From Rickettsiales bacterium (GTDB lineage: Bacteria; Pseudomonadota; Alphaproteobacteria; Rickettsiales; UBA3002): DNA of 6,516 nucleotides. Positions within the stretch are counted from its first letter, which is position 1. Every line of letters begins with the position of its first letter. The notes beneath the pieces were generated by a model. It saw only the letters and a program-made list of their open reading frames with translations, made no database searches and was not told the origin of the DNA. The stretch spans positions 1 through 6,516 of the forward strand of contig CANEUT010000091.1 in assembly GCA_947441895.1 (NCBI GenBank). Direction: 5' to 3'. Made by a program: the position numbers and the translations under genes. Shown piece after piece: positions 1 through 5,770 of the stretch.

Positions 1-20
1 AAAAAAGGTTTATTCACCTT
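1..20 (-). other. AAGGTG box and weak hairpin at the left edge
   Basis: On the minus strand this reads AAGGT, a six-base loop, ACCTT and then a run of T. It could be a weak factor-independent terminator for leftward transcription, but the stem is only 5 bp. Alternatively AAGGTG is the ribosome binding site of a minus-strand gene starting just outside the window. It lies 48 nt from the motif at 48-68, exactly the distance between the related motif at 841-861 and the AAGGTGG of the gene at 268-795. I cannot choose between the two from the window alone. Confidence 0.25.
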
Positions 21-47
21 ACAATTTAACGAAAATAAACGGCTGCG

Positions 48-68
48 TGTGTGACGTTTTGGTGAAGA
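48..68 (-). repeat. Leader motif, copy 1
   Basis: A 21-bp sequence that matches 841-861 at 19 of 21 positions in the same orientation. On the plus strand both contain TGTGTGACG, four variable bases with two matches, then GGTGAAGA. The copy at 841-861 sits just upstream of the promoter of the gene at 268-795, so this copy may play the same part for a minus-strand gene beyond the left edge. The role, such as an activator site or a shared upstream promoter element, is inference. Confidence 0.5.
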
Positions 69-80
69 CTTTTATTTAAG

Positions 81-162
81 GGGGGTGTCTCGCCCCCGCT
101 ACGCTACCTCGTTTGGCCTTACAGCCTCCGGCTCGGCTAACGCCTACGCACCAACTCTACAA
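81..162. repeat. 82-bp GC-rich intergenic repeat, copy A
   Basis: It starts with a hairpin: GGGGG at 81-85 pairs with CCCCC at 93-97, continued by a T-G wobble and a G-C pair around the loop TCT. CGCTACGCT, a CTCGTT segment, CCGGCTCG and CTACGCACC follow, ending at CTACAA. All of these blocks recur in the same order at 1710-1791 with small insertions and deletions between them. It lies wholly between genes. It resembles the dispersed intergenic palindromic repeats of many bacteria; that it belongs to a genome-wide family is inference from two copies. Confidence 0.6.
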
Positions 163-175
163 ACGGTGATAACCA

Positions 176-208
176 CTGCCGTCCGAAGGGCCGCCCCAAG
201 GACGGCAG
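176..208. repeat. Hairpin with 9-bp perfect stem
   Basis: CTGCCGTCC at 176-184 and GGACGGCAG at 200-208 are exact inverted copies around a 15-nt centre, which itself holds GGGC and GCCC. With the hairpin at 221-262 it forms a structured tail downstream of the minus-strand gene ending at 268. Neither hairpin is followed by a T run, so neither is a classic terminator, though both could protect or end the transcript. Confidence 0.55.
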
Positions 209-220
209 CTTCAATACATC

Positions 221-262
221 CACTTCAAACTACACTGAGCGTTAGCGAAGGACTTTGAAGTG
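221..262. repeat. Inverted repeat just after the 268-795 gene
   Basis: CACTTCAAA at 221-229 and TTTGAAGTG at 254-262 are exact inverted copies separated by 24 nt that include ACTGAGCG and TAGCGAAG. The right arm lies 5 nt from the stop codon of the minus-strand gene, so this would be the first structure in the 3' end of its transcript. The ACTGAGCG...CGAAG core resembles dispersed repeats seen in other environmental bacterial genomes; that link is from memory. Confidence 0.5.
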
Positions 263-267
263 AAGAA

Positions 268-795
268 CTAAACGCTCACGGCGGCGCTGGCGTCAGTCGC
301 TTTGGCGGCGTGTGCTTTTTCAGCAAAGCTGGCAGGTGAAGCACGTTCGGCAAATTGCGCGGTCCATTGTTTGGCTGGGGCTTCATTGGATTCAGCTTTA
401 TTCATACCAAAAACGGGCACGGTGTGCCGCGGTGCTTGCTCCGGCACCAGGGTTGAGTCTTGCCCAGAAAGCCGCGTTGCTTCAGCAATTTTGCGTGCCT
501 GCGATTGCTGATCGACGTTGATCGCTTCACTCCAGAAATGGCTACCTAAATAAACAGCGCCCACTCCCACCGCGGCAATGCCCAGTAAAAACGGCCACGA
601 TGTTGCAAGTCCTGTCATGAGCGCCGTGGTACCACCCAGTTTTAAGGCCGCCGTGGCTAAGGCGCCCACCAAACCAAAAACGGTGGCACCGCCAATGCCC
701 AAAAATATTTGCTGTAAAAACCTATATTGACCCGAGCGCTTCTTCAGCGCTGCATCATCCATATCTTCTGTTGCTAGTTCGGGCATCTGTGCCAT
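268..795 (-). CDS. Small protein with two predicted membrane helices
   Basis: A 175-residue protein whose family I do not recognise. Residues 1-29 are charged and polar. Two hydrophobic, Gly/Ala-rich segments follow at about 30-52 and 66-85, joined by a short loop (KLGGTTALMTG), which suggests a helical hairpin in the inner membrane. The rest (about 86-175) is soluble, rich in Ala, Gln, Glu and Lys, with a loose repeat of the type FAE+A or SFAEKA near the end. The start at 795 is supported by AAAGGTGGAG at 805-814. A closer ATG at 802-800 is in another frame and opens only a short reading frame. A perfect TATAAT sits at 817-822, so the gene has its own promoter rather than depending on the methyltransferase gene 71 bp upstream. 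The hairpins at 176-262 follow its stop. Function is unknown. Confidence 0.75.
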   Translation of the reverse strand: MAQMPELATEDMDDAALKKRSGQYRFLQQIFLGIGGATVFGLVGALATAALKLGGTTALMTGLATSWPFLLGIAAVGVGAVYLGSHFWSEAINVDQQSQARKIAEATRLSGQDSTLVPEQAPRHTVPVFGMNKAESNEAPAKQWTAQFAERASPASFAEKAHAAKATDASAAVSV

Positions 796-816
796 TGGTC
801 ATTTCTCCACCTTTGC

Positions 817-822
817 ATTATA
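817..822 (-). promoter_or_regulatory. Promoter -10 element for the 268-795 gene
   Basis: On the minus strand this is a perfect TATAAT, 21 bp upstream of the start codon and 2 bp from the AAAGGTGGAG box. That implies a very short 5' leader, with transcription beginning inside or next to the ribosome binding site. No TTGACA-like -35 stands at 16-18 bp. That position is the edge of the repeated motif at 841-861, which may supply an activator site instead. Confidence 0.45.
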
Positions 823-840
823 ATCTATGCGTGAAGTTAT

Positions 841-861
841 TGTGTGACGATTCGGTGAAGA
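841..861 (-). repeat. Leader motif, copy 2
   Basis: The second copy of the 21-bp sequence seen at 48-68, with 19 of 21 positions identical. It lies between the end of the methyltransferase gene (867) and the TATAAT at 817-822, covering roughly the -35 to -55 zone of that promoter. In both copies the distance to the downstream AAGGTG box is 48 nt. That conserved geometry suggests a regulatory role rather than chance, but no known regulator is recognised. Confidence 0.5.
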
Positions 862-866
862 TGCGC

Positions 867-1412
867 CTACGGCTTCTGCCAAATGAGGCACACCCAGTCC
901 CCCATGCTCAGCCGCTCGGCGAGTTCCAGTCCAAGCCCCTCGTAAGCCTCACGAATTTGGGCTTCTTGCCACAGCAGCAACCCACTGATGATACATACAC
1001 CGCCCGGCGACAAATTCGCCTCGGCATCGGCCGCCAGCATCAGTAGTGGATCGGCGAGGATATTCATGACGATTAAATCAAACGGCGCGTTGGCCGCCAC
1101 ATCGGCATGACGAAAACCATCGGCGTGAATGGCCGTAATGCGCTCTGCCATGCCGTTGGCGACGGCATTTTCGCGTAGTGTTTCCACCGCTTTACGCTCC
1201 AGCTCCACCGCCGTGATGGGGCAATGAAACTGCTGGGCAATCGCCAGCGACAAAATACCTGACCCCGCCCCCATGTCGCAGGCGTTGTGTGGGGTGAAAT
1301 GCTGCGGATCAATTGCACTCAACGCCGCCAGCACCATGCGGGTGGTGGGGTGATTGCCATCACCAAACGCATGGGCGCCGGCAGAAATTTCAATATAATC
1401 AGCTGGTTGCAT
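867..1412 (-). CDS. PrmA-like methyltransferase lacking the N-terminal domain
   Basis: A 181-residue protein that matches the catalytic half of ribosomal protein L11 methyltransferase (PrmA), an S-adenosylmethionine-dependent enzyme that methylates L11 in the cytoplasm. Visible motifs are AFGDGNHPTT at 15-24 (PrmA usually AFGTGxHPTT), the SAM-binding loop DMGAGSGILSLA at 46-57, the acidic motif AVE at 68-70, and NILADPL at 117-123. The C-terminal GDWVCLIWQKP resembles the PrmA end. PrmA is normally about 290 residues; the N-terminal domain that recognises L11 is absent. It cannot lie upstream, because a TAA closes the frame 13 codons before the ATG and the divergent gene starts 88 bp away. 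The start has no clear Shine-Dalgarno sequence. It may be a stand-alone PrmA-type enzyme with another protein substrate, or a truncated prmA. The fold is sure; the substrate is not. Confidence 0.85.
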   Translation of the reverse strand: MQPADYIEISAGAHAFGDGNHPTTRMVLAALSAIDPQHFTPHNACDMGAGSGILSLAIAQQFHCPITAVELERKAVETLRENAVANGMAERITAIHADGFRHADVAANAPFDLIVMNILADPLLMLAADAEANLSPGGVCIISGLLLWQEAQIREAYEGLGLELAERLSMGDWVCLIWQKP

Positions 1413-1423
1413 ATGTGTTATTT

Positions 1424-1452
1424 TTGCCGGTGGATAAGTAAGGTTCTGTTAA
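1424..1452 (+). promoter_or_regulatory. Possible promoter of the 64-residue gene
   Basis: TTGCCG (1424-1429), a 17-bp spacer and TGTTAA (1447-1452), each matching four of six consensus bases. It lies in the 88-bp divergent gap and would give a leader of about 40 nt. The spacing is ideal but the hexamers are weak, so this is only a candidate. Confidence 0.25.
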
Positions 1453-1500
1453 CTTTTCAGACCCATATTAAACTCATACCACCCATCAGAGGAGTTGACC

Positions 1501-1695
1501 ATGGCCCAGCAAATCACCCACAGCGAATATTTTTCGAATGACGATACGGATTGGGTTGAACCCATCGTTCGCACCACTGTCGTGAGCTCGGCAAGTGCTC
1601 ACCGGCTGGCGCAGGGAGAGCTTTTTTCCTCCCTGCTGCCACGCCAACTGCCAATCTTTAAATACGGGCCGGAGGATGAGGTGACGATTCATTAG
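1501..1695 (+). CDS. Small protein of unknown function (64 residues)
   Basis: A 64-residue protein starting MAQQITHSEYF and ending EDEVTIH. The ATG at 1501 is preceded by GAGGAG at 1489-1494 with a 6-nt gap, an excellent ribosome binding site; the in-frame TTG at 1495 is too close to it. The sequence is soluble and mixed, acidic near residues 12-18 (SNDDTDWVEP) and basic/hydrophobic at about 48-55 (LPRQLPIFKY), with no signal peptide, membrane segment or cysteine. It is divergent from the PrmA-like gene. The stop codon begins the hairpin at 1695-1707, and the intergenic repeat at 1710-1791 follows. No family is recognised. The strong ribosome binding site argues that it is real. Confidence 0.6.
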   Translation: MAQQITHSEYFSNDDTDWVEPIVRTTVVSSASAHRLAQGELFSSLLPRQLPIFKYGPEDEVTIH

Positions 1696-1707
1696 CGGCG
1701 AAGCCGC
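1695..1707 (+). repeat. Small hairpin at the stop of the 64-residue gene
   Basis: GCGGC at 1695-1699 and GCCGC at 1703-1707 form a 5-bp stem with a GAA loop. Its first base is the last base of the TAG stop. The 7-bp hairpin of repeat copy B follows 2 nt later. Together they could end or protect the transcript, but no T run follows. Confidence 0.4.
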
Positions 1708-1709
1708 GT

Positions 1710-1791
1710 GGGGGCGTCCCGCCCCCGCTACGCTCCCCCTCGTTCGCTTTCGCTCCGGCTCGCCATGAAAGGCTACGCACCGACACTACAA
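1710..1791. repeat. 82-bp GC-rich intergenic repeat, copy B
   Basis: This is the second copy of the repeat at 81-162. Here the opening hairpin is perfect: GGGGGCG at 1710-1716, loop TCC, CGCCCCC at 1720-1726. In copy A the same stem is kept with a T-G wobble. CGCTACGCT, CTCGTT, CCGGCTCG and CTACGCACC follow in the same order, ending with CTACAA. The preserved stem with a changed base suggests that the structure is under selection or was recently spread. Confidence 0.6.
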
Positions 1792-1813
1792 TCGCTTGAA
1801 AGGTAAAAATCCA

Positions 1814-1939
1814 ACCATCGGCCTAGTGGGCCAGATGCTAGGAGCACCCGCCGCTTTTGAAAACCTCGAACGTAGCAGCGCTACGTGAGGATTTGCAAAA
1901 GCGGATGCGACGACGCAGATGGTCCGCTATGCCGATGGT
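1814..1939. repeat. 126-bp hairpin-forming palindromic element overlapping the nrdB stop
   Basis: Three nested sets of inverted arms can be paired. Outer: ACCATCGGC (1814-1822) with GCCGATGGT (1931-1939), continued imperfectly by TAGTGGGCCA (1824-1833) against 1920-1929. Middle: CCGCTTTTG (1851-1859) with CAAAAGCGG (1896-1904). Inner: CCTC (1864-1867) with GAGG (1887-1890), then ACGTAGC (1870-1876) with GCTACGT (1880-1886) around the loop AGC. Two pairs in the outer extension are G-T, so the fold is stronger in a plus-strand RNA than in the nrd transcript. The right arm encodes the last residues of NrdB and its stop lies inside the element. It looks like a mobile or dispersed palindromic repeat; that is inference from one copy. 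Confidence 0.65.
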
Positions 1940-2910
1940 AGCGTTTCATGCATGGCGAAGGCTTCGTCCCATGTGCCTTGGGTTGCAGCCTTGGCATATT
2001 CCGTCACGCGGTTTTCGAAGAAGTTGGTGTGCTCCACGCCGTTGAGCAAATCATCCAGCCATGGCAGTGGGTTCTTCTCGATTTGATACATGGGCTGCAA
2101 GCCAAGCTGCGCCAAGCGGCGGTCGGCAATGTAGCGAATGTAGCTTTTCACTTCGTTCGGTGTCAGCCCCTGCACTTCGCCTAAGCCAAAGGCCAGATCA
2201 ATAAACGCATCTTCGTGAGTGACAATGGTGTTGCAGGCCACATAGAGCTTGCTGCGCAATTCGTCGGTCCACACTTCGGGATTTTCGTCGCAGAAGGTTT
2301 TGAACAGGCGAATGATGGAATTGCAATGCAGCGTTTCGTCACGTGCGCTCCAAGTGACCACTTGGCCCATGCCCTTCATTTTGCCAAAACGCGGGAAGTT
2401 GAGGAGAATGGCGAAGCTGGCGAATAATTGCAGCCCTTCGGTGAAGGCACCAAACACCGCCAATGTCATGGCAATTTGTTCTTTTGTCTCCACGCCGAAT
2501 TGCTGCATGTAGTCGTATTTATCCTTCATTTCTTTGTATTTCATGAAGGCGGTATATTCGGTCTCCGGCATGCCGATCGTGTCGAGCAGGTGGCTGTAGG
2601 CCGCGATGTGAATGGTTTCCATGTTCGAAAACGCGCTCAGCATCATCTGCACTTCGGTGGGTTTAAACACCTGGCTGTAATGCTTCATGTAGCAGTTATT
2701 CACCTCAATATCGGCCTGGGTGAAGAAGCGGAAAATCTGCGTCAGCAGGTTTTTTTCCGATGGCTCAAGGTTCTTTTTCCAATCGCGCACATCATCGGCC
2801 AATGGAATTTCCTCGGGCAGCCAGTGAATGCGCTGCTGCATGTGCCACGCCTCATAGGCCCACGGATAGGCGAAGGGTTTATAGATGGGTTTGGCATCGA
2901 GTAATGACAT
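1927..2910 (-). CDS. nrdB: Ribonucleoside-diphosphate reductase, beta subunit
   Basis: A 327-residue class I ribonucleotide reductase small subunit. It carries the metal centre and tyrosyl radical that start reduction of ribonucleotides in NrdA. The ligands are visible with the same spacing as in E. coli NrdB: Asp67, Glu98 and His101 (ETIH), Glu158 (FTEGLQLF), Glu192 and His195 (RDETLH). The radical tyrosine is Tyr105, seven residues after Glu98 as in E. coli. A typical NPLPW...NGVEHTNFFENRVTEY region comes near the end. The start is clear: GGGAG lies 7 nt before the ATG, and the ATG overlaps the stop of the preceding gene as TAATG, so translation is probably coupled. The last codons (LPSA) and the TAG lie in the palindromic element at 1814-1939. 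Because the NrdB tail normally docks onto NrdA, an element-derived end could matter. Confidence 0.97.
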   Translation of the reverse strand: MSLLDAKPIYKPFAYPWAYEAWHMQQRIHWLPEEIPLADDVRDWKKNLEPSEKNLLTQIFRFFTQADIEVNNCYMKHYSQVFKPTEVQMMLSAFSNMETIHIAAYSHLLDTIGMPETEYTAFMKYKEMKDKYDYMQQFGVETKEQIAMTLAVFGAFTEGLQLFASFAILLNFPRFGKMKGMGQVVTWSARDETLHCNSIIRLFKTFCDENPEVWTDELRSKLYVACNTIVTHEDAFIDLAFGLGEVQGLTPNEVKSYIRYIADRRLAQLGLQPMYQIEKNPLPWLDDLLNGVEHTNFFENRVTEYAKAATQGTWDEAFAMHETLPSA

Positions 2911-3419
2911 TAGTGGCTCCCTTGGTTTTGAATTCCTTGTTGAGTAATATAGCGGTGTTTTTCAGGGTAAGTGATAATATTTTCAATTACCGCGTCGCGG
3001 CAACCTTGCTGTTGAATGGCCAGCGCCGTTTGGTTGACCACCTGCTGTTGCTGCGCCTGAAGTATTTTGCTTACCTCATCGACAAAGGGCTGAGTGGGCT
3101 GGTAACCCACCCGGGCCACATAAGCATCGACATAGGCCTGCGTGTACGCTTTGGATGTTGCTATAAACAAATCGTTCAAATACGCGCGCTGAGCATCGGT
3201 AATACCATAATCGCTTCCACATTGGGCATAAGCAACGTTCGCACCCGATAAAGCTTCGTAAAGCGGCACCCATCGTCTCACCTCCTGCTGCTGCGACAAT
3301 TGCTTGGCCGAACGCACAATAACAGCGGCGTCAGAAACAGTCGGCAATGCAGCAGCGGCGAGCATGAAAATGGCACCCCATGTAAAAAACGAACGGTTCA
3401 CTATTGGCAGGCGAGGCAT
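2910..3419 (-). CDS. Unrecognised secreted protein between nrdA and nrdB
   Basis: A 169-residue protein of unknown family. It has a good signal peptide: basic start (MPRLPIVNR), hydrophobic core at about 11-25 and a likely cleavage after Ala31 or Ala32 (VSDAA). The mature part is mostly helical in character and rich in Gln, Ala and Tyr, with a long run at 118-139 containing several QQ clusters. It has only two cysteines, Cys67 (YAQCGSD) and Cys140 (QQGCRDA), which could form a disulfide in the periplasm. Its ATG lies inside the codons for the CxxC tail of nrdA, a 19-nt overlap. A TGA two codons upstream in frame makes this the earliest start. GAGG is only 1 nt from the ATG, so translation probably depends on ribosomes finishing nrdA. 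A start at Met19 would lose the basic region. Its stop overlaps the nrdB start. A role linked to nucleotide reduction is not evident. Confidence 0.85.
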   Translation of the reverse strand: MPRLPIVNRSFFTWGAIFMLAAAALPTVSDAAVIVRSAKQLSQQQEVRRWVPLYEALSGANVAYAQCGSDYGITDAQRAYLNDLFIATSKAYTQAYVDAYVARVGYQPTQPFVDEVSKILQAQQQQVVNQTALAIQQQGCRDAVIENIITYPEKHRYITQQGIQNQGSH

Positions 3420-5197
3420 TCCTCATAACTGCTGGTCTGCTTGGCTTTCAGCGACATTTCGAGCTGAATCTCGGGCTTCATTTCCGAGACTTTGTCTGAA
3501 CGTTGCAGCGAGGCAGAGCGGCAGTAATAGAGGCTCTTCACGCCTTTTTTCCACGCCATGAAATGCAGCGCGTGCAAATCACGTTTGTGGACGTTGGCGG
3601 GAAGGAAAAGATTGGTCGATTGGGCCTGGCACACATAGGGTGCGCGGTCAGCCGAATGCTCAATCACCCAGCGCTGATCCATTTCATAGGCGGTTTTGAA
3701 TACCAACTTCTCGTTTTCATCAAGGAAATCGAGATGCTGCACCGACCCTTCCTGCGTGGTGATAAGCGACCACACATCCGGCGTATCATGACCTTTTTCC
3801 GCCAGCAGCGCCTTCAGGTATTTGTTGCGTACCGGAAAGCTGCCCGAAAGGGTTTTTTGCGTGAACACATTGGCCGCATAGGGCTCAATACCCGGGCTGG
3901 CATTACCGGTGATGATGGAAATGCTGGCCGTTGGCGCAATGGCCATTTTGTTGGAAAAGCGCTCCATCACCCCAAAATCAGCCGCGTCAGGGCATGCACC
4001 ACGTTCTTCCGCTAGCTTCACCGACGCCGCGTCGGCACCTTTACGAATATGTTCGAACATTTTCTTGTTCCACACTTTCGCCATGACCGATTCAAACGGA
4101 ATCATTTTGCTTTGCAGATAGCTGTGAAAGCCCATCACACCCAGGCCCACACTGCGCTCGCGCGAGGCGGAATATTTGGCGCGCGCCATGGAATCTGGTG
4201 CGGTGTCGATGAAATCTTGCAGCACGTTATCGAGGAAGCGCATCACATCTTCAATGAAGGTGGGGTGCGATTTCCACTGATCATAATATTCCAGATTCAG
4301 CGAGCTGAGGCAGCACACCGCCGTGCGGTTGCCACCCAAATGATCATGGCCCGTGGGCAGCGTAATTTCACTGCACAGGTTGCTCATCTTCACCAGCAAG
4401 CCGGCTTCTTTGTGGTGTTGCGGAATGGCTTTGTTCACCGTGTCGATATAGATGATGTATGGCTCACCCGTTTCAATGCGGGTGGTCAGAATTTTGCTCC
4501 ACAAATCGCGCGCTTTCACCGTTTCCACCACATGCTTGTCTTTGGGTGACAGCAAATCCCACTTCTCATCACGCTCCACCGCTTCCATGAAATCATCGGT
4601 AATGGCAATGCCATGATGCAGGTTCAGCGCCTTGCGGTTCGGATCACCGCCGGTGGGGCGGCGCATATCGAGGAATTCTTCAATCTCTGGGTGCGAAATA
4701 TCGAGGTAAACCGCGCTTGATCCACGACGCAGCGAGCCTTGCGAAATGGCGAGTGTCAGCGAGTCTTGAACGCGCACGAAGGGAATCACGCCCGAGGTTT
4801 TGCCGTTACGGCCCACTTTTTCACCCAGCGCGCGCAAATTGCCCCAATAGGAACCAATTCCGCCGCCACGGCTGGCCAGCCACACGTTTTCGTTCCACAA
4901 ATCCACAATGCCGGCCAGCGAATCTTCGGTTTCATTCAAAAAGCAGCTGATGGGCAAGCCGCGCTTGGTGCCGCCATTGCTTAGAATGGGGGTGGCGGGC
5001 ATAAACCACATGCGGCTGATATAATCATAAATACGTTCGGCATGGGCCTGGTCATCACCATAGAAGGTGGAAACACGGGCAAACAGGTCCTGATATTTTT
5101 CTTCCGGCAGTAAATACCGGTCATCCAGCGTCGCGCGACCAAAGTCGGTCAGGTATTTATCGCGGCTGTGATCTACGTTAATTTGTATTGTCGCCAT
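3401..5197 (-). CDS. nrdA: Ribonucleoside-diphosphate reductase, alpha subunit, without ATP cone
   Basis: A 598-residue catalytic subunit that reduces ribonucleoside diphosphates to deoxy forms in the cytoplasm, working with NrdB. Key residues can be placed by comparison with E. coli NrdA: Cys85 (PISCFLNE) and Cys295 (AVCCLSSLNL) as the redox pair, Asn273, Cys275 and Glu277 (NLCSE) in the thiyl-radical site, Tyr557-Tyr558 (SLYYCR) for radical transfer, and Cys594/Cys597 (CLAC) as the C-terminal shuttle pair. The substrate-specificity region SQGSLRRGSSAVYLDISHPE is at 152-171. E. coli NrdA has about 760 residues; the missing part includes the N-terminal ATP cone, so dATP inhibition through that domain is not expected. 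The start has GGTGGAG just before the ATG. The gene leads the nrdA-secreted protein-nrdB operon and overlaps the next gene by 19 nt. Confidence 0.97.
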   Translation of the reverse strand: MATIQINVDHSRDKYLTDFGRATLDDRYLLPEEKYQDLFARVSTFYGDDQAHAERIYDYISRMWFMPATPILSNGGTKRGLPISCFLNETEDSLAGIVDLWNENVWLASRGGGIGSYWGNLRALGEKVGRNGKTSGVIPFVRVQDSLTLAISQGSLRRGSSAVYLDISHPEIEEFLDMRRPTGGDPNRKALNLHHGIAITDDFMEAVERDEKWDLLSPKDKHVVETVKARDLWSKILTTRIETGEPYIIYIDTVNKAIPQHHKEAGLLVKMSNLCSEITLPTGHDHLGGNRTAVCCLSSLNLEYYDQWKSHPTFIEDVMRFLDNVLQDFIDTAPDSMARAKYSASRERSVGLGVMGFHSYLQSKMIPFESVMAKVWNKKMFEHIRKGADAASVKLAEERGACPDAADFGVMERFSNKMAIAPTASISIITGNASPGIEPYAANVFTQKTLSGSFPVRNKYLKALLAEKGHDTPDVWSLITTQEGSVQHLDFLDENEKLVFKTAYEMDQRWVIEHSADRAPYVCQAQSTNLFLPANVHKRDLHALHFMAWKKGVKSLYYCRSASLQRSDKVSEMKPEIQLEMSLKAKQTSSYEECLACQ

Positions 5198-5294
5198 GTC
5201 TCCACCCCATTTTTTGACTTATGTTTTCTGTGCTTTTGTCTCGTTTTTCCGGAAAGCGCGCTGTTTTTTTGGTTCAGCCCACCGCGGATCTCGG

Positions 5295-5310
5295 ATACTA
5301 CATTTTGTGG
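5295..5310 (-). promoter_or_regulatory. NrdR-box-like sequence upstream of nrdA
   Basis: The minus strand reads CCACAAAATGTAGTAT. Against the general NrdR consensus acaCwAtATaTwGtgt it matches 12 of 16 positions, including the CwA and TwGt flanks. NrdR represses ribonucleotide reductase genes in many bacteria and usually binds two boxes a few helical turns apart. I found no clear second box; the nearest, starting ACAACATTTT at 5337 on the minus strand, matches only half. It overlaps the -10 of the candidate promoter, a usual place for a repressor. Treat as a candidate. Confidence 0.3.
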
Positions 5311-5322
5311 TCACCCTGTCCA
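5295..5322 (-). promoter_or_regulatory. Candidate promoter of the nrd operon
   Basis: On the minus strand TGGACA (plus 5317-5322, five of six bases of TTGACA), a 16-bp spacer, then TAGTAT (plus 5295-5300, four of six bases). It would start transcription near 5288 and give a leader of about 90 nt before nrdA. A perfect TTGACA lies further upstream (plus 5335-5340) but has no -10 at a suitable distance. No other promoter is obvious before the two downstream genes, in line with one operon. Confidence 0.4.
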
Positions 5323-5671
5323 GCAAGAAAATGTTGTCAAGGCAAAAATTTATGTGTTGATTCTATATTTAGTTCTAAAATACAATATTTTAAATGTTTT
5401 TATTAATCTATCGCTTGCACCAATATTCCGTCTTGCCCCTATTTTTGCATACCACCATATGTAGTGTTAGCATCCATTCGCACGGGCGGCCATTGACCAT
5501 CGTGTTAGCTGCCGCGCCGCCGCGTACATTGCTTCACCTTAGGCACCGCCGGCGCATCCCTTGCTGATCTACGCTTAGAGTGCTTTGAAAACCGCCGTCA
5601 ATCTGGAAATAACGGTGAATTACACCAGTAAAATAGTGCCTAAAAATCAGTTTACTAGGCGAGTTGTGCGC

Positions 5672-5703
5672 TTATTCACACGCTGCACACTCATTTATCC
5701 ACT
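5672..5703 (+). other. Two DnaA-box-like 9-mers
   Basis: TTATTCACA at 5672-5680 fits the E. coli DnaA box TTATNCACA exactly, and TTATCCACT at 5695-5703 has one mismatch. A reversed copy, TTATCCACC on the minus strand, lies at 6064-6072 on the far side of the AT-rich tract. Such an arrangement could belong to a replication origin, but similar single-mismatch 9-mers also occur at 10-18 and 1429-1437, so chance is a fair explanation. Confidence 0.25.
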
Positions 5704-5770
5704 TTTGCACCCAGCGCCCGTCCGAATCGGCAACGTCTGGCACCCAAAAAATGGATTGCGGCACAGGACA

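Noticed and set aside
2428..2904. A 158-codon plus-strand frame opposite nrdB
   Set aside because: It lies wholly antisense to a certain nrdB and has His/Phe-rich, non-protein-like composition; it is a shadow of the real gene.
2760..3251. A 163-codon plus-strand frame across nrdB and the secreted protein gene
   Set aside because: It crosses two real minus-strand genes and their junction; the operon on the other strand explains the open frame.
3503..4549. Two long plus-strand frames (3503-4015 and 4049-4549) opposite nrdA
   Set aside because: Both are antisense to the conserved nrdA coding sequence, with no ribosome binding site evident.
5168..5464. A plus-strand frame with a hydrophobic, Phe- and Cys-rich start
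   Set aside because: The hydrophobic look comes from T-rich leader DNA of nrdA; it starts inside nrdA antisense and has no ribosome binding site.
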